Source of the DNA: Jacaranda mimosifolia
Taxonomy: Eukaryota; Streptophyta; Magnoliopsida; Lamiales; Bignoniaceae
DNA length: 64,000 nt
Direction of reading: 5' to 3'
Assembly: GCA_018894105.1 (NCBI GenBank)
Contig: CM032120.1
Coordinates: forward strand, 33,502,710-33,566,709
A model generated the notes under the pieces. It was not told the origin of the DNA. It made no database searches and was given only the letters and a program-made list of their open reading frames with translations. The translations under genes were made by a program, and so were the position numbers. Positions 1 through 13,241 of the stretch are shown piece after piece; position 1 is the first letter of the stretch; every line of letters begins with the position of its first letter.

Positions 1-103
1 TACTTTTTTAGGAAAGATAGTTGAATTGCTGTTTCATTAAAATAATCAAATTATCAATTCTTATCTTTCCTTGATTATAAAGTTATATTTTCTTACTCTA
101 AGT

Positions 104-540
104 CACTACAAAAAGTATAATTTTAATGATAGAACAATAAGTGATAATATGAAAAATATTGGTAACAATATATATTGAGCGACATTAACTTTTTCTTATG
201 TAAATAATAACATTTTTTAGGTGAATAATTTTTTTTGTAATAATATAACCTAATAGTAGCAAAAACTGATATTTAATTTTTTTTTAGTAATACATATATA
301 ACGACAACCTAGTGATAATAAGAAATTGTGTTACAAATTATAATGACGATTTTAATTGTGACAAGATGTGTTACTAATTATCAACAGTGACAACATAATT
401 ACAATTCTTGTCACCATTAAATTTGTAAAAGCACTATTGTAACAAAACAACATTTTTTATCACATAATACATACAATTATTGACGACTTTAGCATTGCTA
501 CGAACTATTTTTGATTACTAATTTTATTTTTCTTTTAGTA
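104..540. mobile_element. CACTA-type MITE (non-autonomous En/Spm-like), 437 bp
   Basis: The left end is CACTACAAAAAG and the right end is TTTTTCTTTTAGTA, an imperfect inverted repeat in which the last base of the expected TAGTG has changed. A 3-bp direct repeat AGT flanks both sides (101-103 and 541-543), the target size of CACTA elements. The inside has no ORF and consists of alternating GTGACAA/TTGTCAC-like words, so it can fold back on itself. The interior resembles the MITE at 46838-57992, so both belong to one family. Confidence 0.75.
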
Positions 541-543
541 AGT

Positions 544-3500
544 TTACTGTATTTATTAGACTTTTATCTATTGTCAAGGTTTTAAATGAAAAATAATCGT
601 CTGAGTTAAAATCATGGACGAATGTAGGAGGGCAAGCAGTATCTCTTGCCTCCTAGCTATATATACATATATATATATATGTATATATTAGTAGGCTTAT
701 GGTTATGCTACACTACCGGCTCTTTGATCGGTGGACCCTAACCCAATTTTTTCTTTTTTTGGCATTTTTATTTTGTTACTTGTTGTTTTTCAACTTCCAG
801 GTGTCTATTGCTGCATTTGCCACCCAACACCCTGCATATCCTGCTATTCCTCTTCTTTTACTTCACTTTTTCTCTAGCTTCTCCAACCAGATATGCCAAA
901 TTTGTGCTAAACTTCATTGTTGCAAGCGAAAAGGTGTTCTGCAAGATATGCCAAATTTGTTCCTAAATCAATTGTTGTTTCTCTATTGTTTTGCTATTGC
1001 AAATTATGATGAATTGATGTGTGTCAAGAATAGAAAACTAAAGATGAAAAGCATTCGAAAACTATGCTGTGATATCACTCAAAGTTACTCACTTTCTATG
1101 TGTTTTGAGAAAGAATCCACAAAAATAATTGAAAATTATGCTTAATATTAGTACATACTTGATGCTTAATAATAGTATAAATTATTATCAAAAATAAAAA
1201 TGGGAATAGGGGGAAAATAGAATGAGGGAAAGTACAAGAAAAGAAAACAATTTGAATACTTTTACTTGAAGAAAAGCAAGGAGTGGTGGTTGGTTGTATA
1301 TGCCTTTTGCGCAAGAGAAGAGGAGTTGAGTGGGCAATTTAAAAACAGGAAACAAGAAAGTGAAAGAGAGAGAGCCGAATTTTGGTGAGGATGTGACGGT
1401 GGATCTTGCCGTTGGTAGTGGTGGGTTGAGGGAAGGGAGGTTCTGGTTTGGAAGTAATTCAGTTGATTTTGAAGTATGAACATTAACAAACATTCAGATA
1501 CAAGAAGCGCTGGAATCAGAGGAATGAGAATTATTATAATGTTGCATATTCTGTTCTTCTTCTCCATACTATTACAAGCTACGGTAATTGTAGCCAATTC
1601 ATTTGATTTATAGGATTGAACAGCTATATATGCTAAAGTATGAGGAACAACAAAAGCATGCAAGAAAGAACACTGGCAGAAGTTCCCTTCTTGAAGATTG
1701 TTGTTTTCTAGATTAACAAACATGAATTCTATAATATTGCCTACATTTTTTCAACAATTATTTTTTCTTCAATATTTATAGATCTGTATGCTATTCTAGC
1801 TTTGCTATTATGTTTGCTCAAAGTATCCGCCATCCATTATTCACTAAAATATATTCAAAAAATAAAAGTTAACATTAAAAAAATCATGCATAGTAAAACA
1901 CAACAATTATGATTAAGATGCAAATTTATTGAATGACAACTTAACAACTATTGAAAATAAAATCAACATCAACAACATGAAAAAATCAGTTATAAAAAAT
2001 TCAATTAGAATTTTTAAACATAAAATAAAAATATATAGTGAAACAGGCAATTTTAGATATAGATTAAAGCAAATAAGGTAAGCCACGCAGATTTGATGAA
2101 TTTTTATGCTTGGATTCTTATTGTCTATCGAAAGAGAAATGAATCATCCAACTACTAATATATTGCATGTATTAGACTAGGATTTAGACAACTACCTTTT
2201 CTTACAATGTTAAGGGATCAAGAATAAATGTTCAAACAAATGACATGTGAATACCCAATTTTACTTATTCTATACAAGCCAACATAACACATCCATCGAT
2301 CAACTCATTGCGCGGTGCTCCAGAAAATAGTGTGTACACACACACACACACTCACACACACACTCTCTCTCTAGTGTGGGGAGCAATGCACATGCACGGT
2401 AGTGAATCCTTTGGTGGATGTACGATGCATGAATACTTTGATAGTTTTCTCATTGTGCTTGGTGATATGATTTTTTTGAAGATTAAAATTTAGACCATAT
2501 ATATTTTCAATGTTGTCTGAATTTCTTTAATTCAATAATATTTAAAGTATTATTTAACTTGAATATTTGCATATAGTAAATTTTTTCATTGAATTTTCTA
2601 TTAAAATACTGATTATTTATTTGGTAATCAAACCAAGCGAAGTGCTAGCTTAATATCTTTTGAAACTATGTAATGTGTTAACTAAACAATTAGTATTCCA
2701 AGTTAAGTAAATGACCCTAACTGATTTGTTTATCCTACTTTGAACTACATTAGTATCACTCTGAAGCTGTTGATTTTAGTGCCATTCTCAAGCTGTTGAT
2801 TTTAGTGTCATGGAATCCATTGCTCTTTTCTGTCAATGACATTAATTCATTTATAGCATAACATGTAATTAGAATGTTTAGAATAATGTATTGTAGCAGT
2901 AAAATTATTACATGAAGTAGTGAAGTGTGAAAAACTATCAATGATAGGATTGTTGATACAAAATCATCTCCAGCACCATGGTACCTATAGCTTCCAACTT
3001 CTATACCTTTCACTCTTCCACTTAGCTCTTGAAATGAGCAAATCAAACAAATAATAGGCATACTGTTATAAAAAATTCCAAAAAATACAAAAAGAAAATG
3101 AAGATTATTGCATGACTTGCATTACTCATATTATGCAGTTGTTATGTAATAGCTGGAGACAATTGCTTACATAATAAAAAAAAAACGTGACACCAGAATA
3201 GTAGATCTTTTTGATTAGCTATGGGAGGGCTTTGCCAGTTACAGAGAGAAAAAGATCCATCGTTTCAATAATTCAAAAATTAAACTCAATTTATATTTGA
3301 AGTATACCTTATTAATTTCAGGGAAATATTACACATGCATCTTGGAAAAATTGATGATCCAAAGATAATTCAGTGCTTTACTATGTTTTTTGCATTTCCA
3401 TTATCTCAAAGAACATAGATCTTCGACATGCATGCATGCTATTTAGGACCATTCATAGAAAGCCTCAAAGTAACCACTAACCACATTGTTCTACTCCATT

Positions 3501-4515
3501 AAGTACCTACCCATTTTTTAGTATGTTTTCATGTGACGTACCTATAACATTCTCACTTTCCTTTCTTAATCCTCAAAACTATAACTTATGTAGTAACCAC
3601 TACTTACAACCTACACATTCTATACTCATAGTTATCATTTTATCACTTTTTGTCATTATTGATATAGAAATTTAAAAAAGTATCAAATGTTTTTTTTTTG
3701 TTTGAAAAAGCTAATGTTATACTGAAGTTTTAGCACGTGCATTGAATGTGTGCTAGTGATAATAAGCATCTTGACATGATGTCCAGTAGTTATTCTAATA
3801 GTCTAGCAATAATATCTTGGAAATAAAGCAAGAAAAGTTGGGGGATGACAAAGATATCACATCAAAACTCAAGCGAATAAAAAACTGGGCGTAACTAAGC
3901 AAGACCTAATAGGAATTCAAAGATAAATTATATGAGGAGATAAGGAAGCATGTCCACAAGCTTATAAACTCCCCAACTTAATTCTCACAAAGAAAACAAT
4001 AAAAGTGTAATAAAGCATCAACTCCAATCCTCTCCTCCCCCTCCATCACACAAAATTTTGGAAAAAAGGTAAATCGTGAATCTACAACATAAAACATATC
4101 ATATGTAAAACCAATTTCTACCATAAGCTTTATGAAACCATTCAATAAAATAGAAGTTAAGAACAAACCCTCCCTCATTAGTCACACATATACACCAAAA
4201 ATCCAAAAAGAAAAAGAAAAAGAAAAAGAAAAGAAAATAACTTTTCAATCAATTATCAAACCAACAAAACCCATTTTTACATTATCAAAATGGAAAGACA
4301 TAATAAGAACTAAATGATCATCATAGCTTTACAAACAAACAATGAACCAAAAGACAAATTAGAGAACCAAAAATAGAATAGAATAGAGGTAATGTATATA
4401 AAAGTATAGTACTTCAGCAGAAGTGTCATTAGAAGAAATTTGGTGCCATCTTTCTTAGTGTCAACCAACATGTTGATTTCATGAATGAATGAAAGCAATG
4501 AAGAGATAGAACCCA
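544..4515. other. Intergenic, no gene recognised
   Basis: About 4 kb of AT-rich DNA. It holds an AT microsatellite near 656-690, a CA/CT microsatellite near 2335 and an AAAAAG repeat near 4204-4235. Open frames here (for example 699-1145 plus, 1188-1723 minus) translate to low-complexity, Phe/Leu/Ser-rich peptides with no domain I recognise and no supporting splice structure. Confidence 0.6.
2335..2372. repeat. CA/CT microsatellite
   Basis: A run of CA dinucleotides, interrupted once by CT, passes into CT repeats. It is a simple sequence repeat with no coding support. Confidence 0.9.
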
Positions 4516-4714
4516 TGTTGGAGAGAAAACCTATAAATTGAAAAAGATGCTCTTTTATTTAACTGTAACGCTATGTATAAGAGACATGCTATTTATAGAA
4601 AAAGGCAACTAACTAACTAAGCTACTGAATAACAACTTGAAGCTAACATATAACAAAAACCCTAACTCACTCTAATGAGTTGTTGTACATAAATATCTAT
4701 GGCTAGCTAATACA
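4516..4714 (-). repeat. 3' LTR of the Ty1/copia element
   Basis: On the minus strand this block starts TGTATTAGCTAGCC and ends CTCTCCAACA, giving the TG...CA ends of an LTR 199 bp long. A TATA-like CTATAAATAGC lies inside, near 4590-4600. It directly follows the RNase H end of the copia coding region on the minus strand, with a short purine-rich GAGGG tract at the junction that would serve as polypurine tract. No matching 5' LTR was found upstream near 8.2-8.5 kb, so the element is truncated. Confidence 0.65.
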
Positions 4715-7700
4715 CCCTCTCAAAGTGGACGGTGAGGGTTCCGAATGGCCATCTTGGACAGTAGAGTAGTCAAAGAAGAAAATAGTAAGGTCTTAGTGAA
4801 TACATTAGCAAGTTGCTTGGTAGTCTGAATAGGCAAGAGCTTGACTTTCGTCGTGGCAACGACATCTCTAGTAAAGTGACAATCAATCTCTATATGCTTG
4901 GTACACTCATGAAATATAGGGTTGGAGGTAATATGCATGGCCGCCTGATTATCGCAGAACAACAAATGTGGAGAAGCTAGGATGACATTGAAATCTTTGA
5001 GCAATTATGTCGGCCAGATAAGTTTAGAGGTGGTTGCAGCTAAGGCCTAGTATTTGGCTTCAGCTAAGGAGGGTGAGATGGTAGTTTGTTTCTTGGATTT
5101 TCAAGATATCAAGGACTCATGCAAGAAAGCATAGAAACTGGTTGTTGACTTCCTTGTGTATGAGCAAGATGCCAAGTTGGCATCAAAAAAGGTAATGAGT
5201 TGTAGTAGTGAGGGAGCAGAAAAGAATAAGCATTGCCTAAGAGTAGACTTATTTTAGTGGAGAAGGTGATGAGAAGCTTGAAGATGATCGGTCCGAGGTT
5301 GAGAGAGGAATTGGCTCAATCTGTATTGGGAGACAATTGGAGGAATCAAAGAGGGGATCACAATCCATAGAGCTTAGTTTACTATTTGGATCTATAGGAG
5401 AATATCGATTTGTAGGCAAGAAAAAACTGTGTCCTCAAGTAACAAGAGAGTATAATGTATTTGTGATAGAAAGATACCTATAGAAGATTGGGCTATTTCC
5501 AAACCCAAAATATATTTAAAAGTGCGTAAATGCTTAAGTTTGAAGGAGTGTTGGATATGTGTTTTGCGGGAGGTAATGGCATGACTTGAAGGACTAGCAA
5601 TGATAATATCCTCAACATAAACAAGGATGACTAGGAAAGATTGGGTTGAACCTTTAGTGAAGAGACTATAATCAGACTTAGATTGGGTGAAACCAAGTTG
5701 GAGAAGGATGTGAGAAAACATTGCGTACCATTGTAGTGAGGATTGTTCGTAGGGACGGATCTATAATTGAGACTGCGAGGGGGGGAGGGGGCAAAAATTA
5801 TAAAACATAAAAGTTTTAAAATACAAATTTTATGATTTACAAATTTAGAATACATGTTATTATCAAAGTTAGGCATAATGCTCTTTCATATCATAATATT
5901 CATTAATGATATAATCAATGTCAAAATTTTTGACAATATCTTTCTCAATATAAGTAACTAAACAATCAACTAAAAATCATCTTCAATCTAATTTCTATGT
6001 CTATTTTTGATAAATATGTGCTGAAACAAATAAAATAGAATTACCCTAATACGTGTAAGTCTAACATAATTGTAAATATAGGTCTAAAACTTTGTTTGAA
6101 ACTTTACAAAACTAAAATAGGTAAAGAATTAATAAAAATAATTAGTAAAATTTTAAATACATATAATTTAGAAAGAAATTATTTAAAAATTAAAAAAATA
6201 ATAAAAATATTGGGGGAATTATCACTAAAGTTTTAAACATATATCGAAATATTAGACAAGTTAAAAGAAGCATACAAAATGTGTTGGGGGGGTGGGTGCA
6301 ACACATGATCCATCATTACTTGTTTGAGACCATAGATTGATTTGTGGAGTTCACAAACTAAGTTGTAAGTGTGTGGGATTTTAGTGAGATAACCCAGAGG
6401 TGGTTTCATATAAATTTCTTCAAATGAATCACCATGTAAAAATGCATTGTTGATGTGTAACTATGTGAAAGCCAACTTTGTGTTGCAGCTAAGGCTAATA
6501 GGAGTTTGATAGTGCCTAGTTTTGCTATAGGAGAGAATGTATCAATAAAATCTATGCCTTCTTGTTGAGTGTAGACCTTGGCTACTAACTGGCTTTATGT
6601 CTAACAATACTTACATCCGAATTGAATTTCAGTTTGTTAACCCACTTACAGCTAATAGCATGTTGCCCCACACCACAAGTATTGTTGGATTCTAGAGCAT
6701 CAAGTTCATTTTTCATAGGATATCTTAAATTTTGGGATTTTAATGCTTGATGGTAATATTGCGGTTTAAATTGAGATGAGACTTGAAGTAGGAGATGTAT
6801 ATGGAATGGGAAGAATGAGTCATATGATAGATGTTGAGAAATGGGATGATTACTTGGAGTTGTGAGAGACTTATTGGAGAAAATGTTGCAGTGGTAATCC
6901 CTGAGATATGAGGGAGGTCTGGAGATTCTAGTGGTGCATCGAATAGTAGGAGTATGTTGAACAGGAGGAGTAGAAGCATTAGTGGTCAGCTGATGGATAT
7001 CATTAGTAGGTAGAGGAAGAACAAGAGAAGGAAAAAGATTTGGAATAGTGCCTGGAGGTGGCTATATCAAGAAGTTTGTAGCTTTTGTAACTGGTAGGAT
7101 ATCCTATGAAGACATAAGCTTTGGCTCTAGGATAAAATTTTGTCGTTGAGATGGTAAGGTAAAGGCATAAGCTAGATAGCTGAAAGCTTTGAGATAGGAG
7201 TAATCAAAAGAGGTTTTGTATAGAGGTTCGAATGGAGATTGGTGTTGAAGAAAAGGAGAAGAGGTCCTATTGATATGTAGCTGCAAATATGCAATTGAAC
7301 CAAAAATGAAGGGGAAGTCTAGCTTGGAAGTAGAGAGCCCTAGCCTCGTTCAAAAGATGTTAATTTTTATGTTCAACTACGGAATTTTATTGGGGTCACT
7401 TGACATAAGACAATTGGTGTATAACCCTTTTAGAGACAAAGAAATCAGTAAACAACAATTCCTTAGCATTATCTAATCGAAATTTTTTGATGTTGGTATT
7501 GAACTGAGGATGGATCATGGCAAAGAATTTGGGGATAATTGTGGATGTGTTAGATTTTTGTTTGAGATGATTGGACAAGGAAAACCTTGTGCAATCATCT
7601 ATCAATGTTAAGAAGTATTTATGACCAGTGTAGGAGAGCATATGGAAGGGGCCTAGATATCACAATGAATAAGATCAAATGGCGATTTAGAGATGTGGTT

Positions 7701-8225
7701 ATGAGATATAAATGGAAGTTGCTTCTGTTTGGCTAAAGGACAAATATGACATGAACCAAAATTGGAGACATTGTCAAGCTGTAAATGATGTTTCATATGA
7801 ACAAGTTTATGAATAGAGGCATGGTCTAGTTGTTCATGCCATATTTGCACATAAACTTTATTAATAGGACTTACATTCTAAATGTAAACTTTAGAGGTGT
7901 CTAGGATATAGAGAGCACCCAATCATCCTTGAATCCTTGGGGTCCTGGAGGGTGAAATTATCAGGATAAAAGGTGATAGTGAGATTGGAATCCTTGGTAA
8001 GAGCACTTATAGAAAGTAAATGCAACTTGAATTAAGGAACAAATAAGACATTATATAGAGTTATATGGGAACTGAGGTGGATATTCCCTATGAAATGGAT
8101 AGGTATGCTTGTGTTATTAGGGAGTGTGACTGAGCAGTGAGAGATCAAATTTAAAGAGGTGAACATGTTGGCATTGGAGCATATATGTTTAGATGTACTG
8201 GAATTATCCCAAAAGCCTTATCTGC
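4715..8225 (-). pseudogene. Ty1/copia retrotransposon polyprotein, decayed
   Basis: Reading the minus strand from high to low coordinates gives copia domains in normal order. Protease/pre-integrase region about 8225-7860, with KHICSN and NVLFVPKFKLHLLS. Zinc-finger pre-integrase about 7850-7653, with WHEQLDHASIHKL and CHICPLAK. Integrase core about 7641-7390, with LIDDCTRF and RLDNAKEL. Integrase C-terminal part about 7286-7104. Reverse transcriptase about 6700-5390, with SIYGLKQ and YVEDIIIA (usual YVDD changed to YVED). RNase H about 5200-4720, with CDNQAAMHI. Many stops and frameshifts separate these, and a hAT-like insertion splits the RT. The protease site, usually D-S-G, reads D-N-S-S. 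Gag is missing. This is a dead 5'-truncated copy, probably a long-resident insertion. Confidence 0.85.
5750..6318. mobile_element. hAT-like non-autonomous insertion in the copia RT
   Basis: The block starts TAGGGACGGATCT and ends TGATCCATCATTA; the second is an imperfect inverted copy of the first (about 9 of 13 positions). The flanks are ATTGTTCG (5742-5749) and CTTGTTTG (6319-6326), an imperfect 8-bp target duplication as made by hAT transposases. Outside it the copia frame reads ...SIYGLKQ on one side and SLQWYAMFS on the other, so removing the block and one duplication joins the conserved RT motif. A G-rich tract lies just inside each end. The interior is AT-rich with no transposase recognised. 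Confidence 0.75.
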
Positions 8226-10116
8226 CTTTCTCTTGCCTTTATTAGAAATATCTTTTTTCTTGGTAGGTTGTGCTTTCTGCCTCCTTTTGCTTTTTTGAGT
8301 TCTCTCATTTGGTTGATATGTATCCTTATCATGGAACTGTGATTGTGGTAAATCCTTCTGAGTATGAATTGGTGACTAATGAGCATCATCGACAGCATAA
8401 AATTTTATTTCATGTGCAGCACTTTCAACATGAAATTATGCTTCATGTGTAACGTCTTTAGCAACTGATTGATTTGCATCTTTTAATTGATCTACAGCAT
8501 TCATTGAATAAACTTCTAACTTATTTACATGTTTATTAGATCCTAAATCAACTTCAACTTCAGTTCTTTGATCCCTATTAAATAGTCCCTCTATTTGGCC
8601 ATCTTCATTTTTCCTATAGTTATCATTAAAGTCAGCCAGGAGCAAATTTTCAATATTTACATCTTCAGTCTATTTGTTCACTGTCTCTTAACTGAATAGG
8701 ATGTTTCCTTGTATATCCATTGCTTTTAGTGGTTCACAGTCCATCTCCTCTACATAAACTGTGCACTCTCCCAATCCTCTGAAAGTATGTATGAGATCCG
8801 CAATTCCTATGTCACCAAGTACTATCCTAAGTCCATTCTCCATTGATAAACTAGGAATTACATAATAAAATTCAAAGTAACACTTTTTGCACCACTTGTA
8901 CCGTACATCTCCCAAAGCAAATCCACATTAAAAATGTCCACATCAACTAAATACTTATAATTTTTTCCTCCTTCATACTTCACCTCTAGGTGTCTAATGA
9001 ATTTTCCACCCACCCATATATAAAAGTCAACCAACTCACTACATTCAAAAAAGATTATAAAGAGATGGTCATAAAGGTGTACAATAAGGGACCACTACTA
9101 TAGAAGAAATAACAGAAAATAGTAAAAAAGTAGTGTTACATGGATATTAGGACCATTATGAAATGGATAACTATTTACAATGCCCCACTACACACTACAT
9201 AAAAAAATAAATCATGTATATGCAAACTTATGTCCCCACCATAGATTCTTAATGCATATGAATACAAAATGAATATTTAAACCATATATGCTATATTTAG
9301 AAATATAAGACAGAATAGCTATATCCCCTAACATAGATTTCTTCTTCTATACGCAAAATGACATATTTTATACTCCACACCAGAATCATCACATGAACTT
9401 TTACATATAATACACTAGAGGTATTTGGGGACACTAATGAATGGATAATCAATTAGCAACAGGGCCCCACATATCTTCTTCCATAGCATAAAGGACGCAA
9501 CTTTTTTACCCCATAATAGAATCATTTTTGAAAAGTGGGAAAAGAGTACTATAATATATTCTAACATACCTAATCATTTTAGAACAACACAAAATAGGCC
9601 ATATAGGTTACACTACCATACAAACATTGATTCAAAACCATGAAGGCAAGGAATAACTTAAAAAATTACCAACATTGTTACACTCCATGAAAATATCGCA
9701 GTAACAAAACAAGTCCTAAATTACCTCATTTTGCAGTATAACAAGTGTTTCTTCATGAAGACTCCATGAATATGGTGTTCGGCACTCCGATTACAAGTAC
9801 TCTTCAAAATTTCTTCAGATTTTGCAGCGCATTAAGGAGGTACATTTTTTATTTAAGTTTTAATTAGGGTTTTATGAAGGAAGGATTTAGTGTGGAGGAA
9901 TTTTCAAACAAACTGAAATGGGTTAACATTGGTACTTCACTCATACATATATATTGGGGTATTTTGGTCATAACATAATTTAATTTGTGGTCAGGTGTAC
10001 AATGGGCCAAGTGAACTAAGTTTAATTAAACATAAGGGATTCATGCGCCAATCTCAATTCATAAGGGGTTACAAACCAATTTCAAATATCACAAGGGGGC
10101 CTAGTGCAATTTAGCC
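8215..10116 (-). mobile_element. Mutator-like element (MULE) remnant: transposase N-terminus and TIR
   Basis: On the minus strand, about 9080-8690 encodes a PB1-like N-terminal domain as found in plant MuDR-type transposases. Visible pieces are VDFYIWVGGKFIRHLEVKYE, then IPSLSMENGLRIVLGD, then GECTVYVEEMD. An acidic linker (8645-8436) and a basic stretch with KKDISNKGKRKAD (to about 8215) follow. The zinc-binding and DDE catalytic parts are absent: the copia remnant begins where they should continue. At the other side, 10030-10116 reads on the minus strand GGCTAAATTGCACTAGGCCC, the style of a MULE terminal inverted repeat, and would be the 5' end. Stops occur in the coding part. Family assignment rests on motif recognition only. 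Confidence 0.6.
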
Positions 10117-10179
10117 AATTTATATACATCCATAAAACCTTACACCTTATATGAAACGTTGCTATACTCCCATCATCAC

Positions 10180-13100
10180 TTGTTTCCATCTAGGGTAAAG
10201 AATAGGAAAAATAGTACAAAAACTATAAGTCCAAATAACTTAGTGAGTTGGTGTGCTGATGAGTGATTTAAATATATTTTCATGCCAATCACAAAGTAAA
10301 ATGGAAATGATTTATTTTTCAATCGAAGAGGTTTTCTTTCAGATTATAGATCTTCCATCTCAATACCATCCCATACCAGTGCTCAAACTTTACAAATTTC
10401 AATACCTTTCTTGAAGAAGTTTTAAACCTTAAGAGAAAGATAATGATCAACATGGTTTTTAGACAATTAGTTAACTTTTATAAAATACTCAAGTTCTAAA
10501 GTAGAAATATCAAAATGTATCAATAACTCACGCAAAAACTATCAAGGTCTCCAACCTTATTGCTCCACTTGCGAAAATACTGAAAGCCTTACCCTTCCAA
10601 ATTCTAAGTGATCAGCTCAGACATAACTAACATATATGGCATGGTCGACCACATGCGTAGATAGCTACCTCTACCTATTTGTGAGTTAGGATCATGAGTG
10701 GATGCACATCGGGAGACCAGTCACTATCGGTCCATTCAGCCCAATCGTTTTTTGGATCTTAGTCTCGAGCCCAACTTCCAGTAGGGTCCTTCCAGGTTTG
10801 ATCTTTCCAATAGCATCCCCAATGGTTTGAAGGATGTAATTTAATAACCTACTTCATCTTATAACACATTCGCCAAATATAAAATCGATACTATAACCAG
10901 AATCAAAAATACTGTAACTGAACCTCAATGCAAGGTGATGTGATTATTTCATGTATAGAATTGCACTCTATAGGTTAAATAACCAAGAAACCAATTTTTA
11001 GAGAGAACCTTTCTCAAAGAGAATATGCAAACATTGGTTTTCAAATATATATGAGATATTTATCACAATTAAATACCATGAAAACATGTATCAAGAATTA
11101 TGCAACTATAGTCATAGATATAGCATATAGGTTCTTCCCTAGTGAAAAAGTCTCATATTAGCGAGTATAGAACTCAAGAGTTATCTAAGATGACTTGGAT
11201 TAATATTATATTAATTCTTTAAATCACTTAACGTCGCTATGCCTAGTGTCGTTACTATGCTTTATTGCTTAATGTATTCTAAACTGGTTGTATTTCCTAA
11301 TCTTGTTTCTATATCAAGATGCCTAAGATAACATAGTATGTGATTTTTAATTTAATGATTTGCTAAGTAGAGTTCTAGTACCATTATTGCCAGTTCATGT
11401 TGCTAATAAGGTCTTACTTATAGTCTTGATGGATGCCTAACTGATTAGCTCAAGCATATCTAATTTCACGCAAGTGTCCTCAATAGTCCCATTAAATACT
11501 TAGGTATCTAGATTTTATCTACCTTAGTTGGGAATGTTATTTGAATTAGTTTAATGTAAGTTAAAAGCCTTGGTCAATAATAGTCTAATACATATGATCT
11601 TATAGATTTCAACCCACTAGCGAGGATAAACTAGAACATCTCAAGGTATCCACTTCTTTTTAGTTAATGTCTTTTACTAAACACTCTAATCTAGAATCCA
11701 ATCATATAACTTTTCAATTATAAGGATCTCAATGATTTATTTAAATTCATGTATTTTAATTTGACTATATATCCTATCTTATTTGAAACTTCTAATTTGA
11801 TTATTTAATCCTTTCATTACCCAATTATTAGGGATCTAACTATTGAGAATAGTAACATGTCCACATCCAATGCTATATGTCCCAATTATGTTTAAACCCA
11901 ACGAATATTTTAATATCTATTTGAATTAGCTCACTTTAATAGTTGCTATGACTAGTCAATTCCTAGAATGATGATCATTATAGCTAATTATTTCATAACA
12001 ACTAAATTTTATCTTTCTAACTTAAGACAATTTGAGTTACTAGGTCCGATCGGGTCTTCACTAATCCAAGACCAAAATCTCAATCTATTATCAAAATTTG
12101 GTTAATCATAATCTTAGTATAATTCAATTTATATTTTGGTTATTAATCAATTTCTAATCGAATCAAATCAATAATTAATCAAATTAATGACTCAATAATC
12201 GAAATTACCAAATTGGATTGGGTTTGAGTCTAATTTAGACCCCAAAATCAACCCAAACAAGCCCGGAGTCGAATTCTAGTGCACTGTGTTGGAGCTGCTA
12301 GAGCGCCACCATCTGCCATCGCCAAAGATGAACACTGCCACCACTAACACATGCGCCTTGTCACGTTGATCAAAAGCCCTCAACCAATTCAACATTTTGA
12401 CATTATTTTGCACGTCAATTTTGAGCAAAAAGCCACAACACCACCATCCACCGCCACATTCCACTGCCTTCAATTCCCTCACTTCCGGTGGTCTGACCAT
12501 AAAATTGAAGCTACCTATATGCACATCTCAACAAACCCGTTATAAACCACCCATCAATTACAACTTTCAACCGCCAAAAATTGGCAATCGTCACCACCAA
12601 AATCTGCCACTATCGAGCTCAAATTCCCAGCATTCTGCAAGCCCATTCAGGTCGAATTTGGTACCAATGTGTTCGCCAAGCTGAAAGGAAGATGTTGGTT
12701 TAGTTTTGTGTTTTGGGCTATGGTGATGGTGAAGAATGGAGGAGAGAGACTGGACATGGTGATGGTGAAGAATGGATAAGAGAAAGAGCTGGGCATGCAT
12801 ATAGAAATTAGATGGAATGAAGAGGGGTGTTCCTTTATATTTTTCACTTTCCCATAATCTCACTTCAACCCTAAAACTTCTTCTCAACTTTCAGTTTGGT
12901 CCCTTAAATTTTTTAGTGCCTGACATTAGCCCTTAATCTTCCAATTCACTCCTGTTGTTAATGTTATTCACGCATTGGCCTTAGATACTTTTATGATTTT
13001 TACAATTAAGTCCAATTTTATTAATTTTTCAGTCCACTCAATTTTTTAATATCATACTAAAACCCTAATTAATTTAAATATAATTTACCTAAAGCCCATT

Positions 13101-13241
13101 TCGATTTTGTTGATCTTTCATTAGATCTCAACATTAGATTCAGTTAATTAAATTTCAATTTTTTTGAGTTAATTACTCAAAATCTAATTAACTTAATTCT
13201 CAATGTTTTCTAAATTCTATTATAAAAGTCTAGGTGTTACA
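10180..13241 (-). repeat. Long LTR-like block, probably Ty3/gypsy chromovirus (Tekay/Del type), solo
   Basis: On the minus strand the block begins TGTAACACCTAGACTTT at 13241, a usual LTR start for these elements. A TATA-like AAAATATAAAGG follows about 400 bp in (near 12835), with a pyrimidine-rich leader after it. Towards 10700 it has GACTGGTCTCCCGATGTGCA, similar to the 3' parts of Del/Tekay LTRs as I remember them. No gag or pol adjoins either side, so a solo LTR is the simplest reading. The left boundary (about 10.18 kb) is uncertain and no target duplication was confirmed. Open frames inside (12276-12887) look like chance. Confidence 0.4.

Noticed and set aside
699..1145. 148-codon open frame (plus)
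   Set aside because: Low-complexity Phe/Leu-rich translation, no domain, no splice or promoter support in AT-rich DNA.
1188..1723. Overlapping minus-strand open frames of 101-153 codons
   Set aside because: Two frames overlap over the same DNA with Ser/Pro/Leu-rich peptides; no recognisable family.
12276..12887. Several open frames on both strands
   Set aside because: They lie in the promoter/leader part of an LTR-like block and contain CACCATCACCA-type simple repeats; likely chance.
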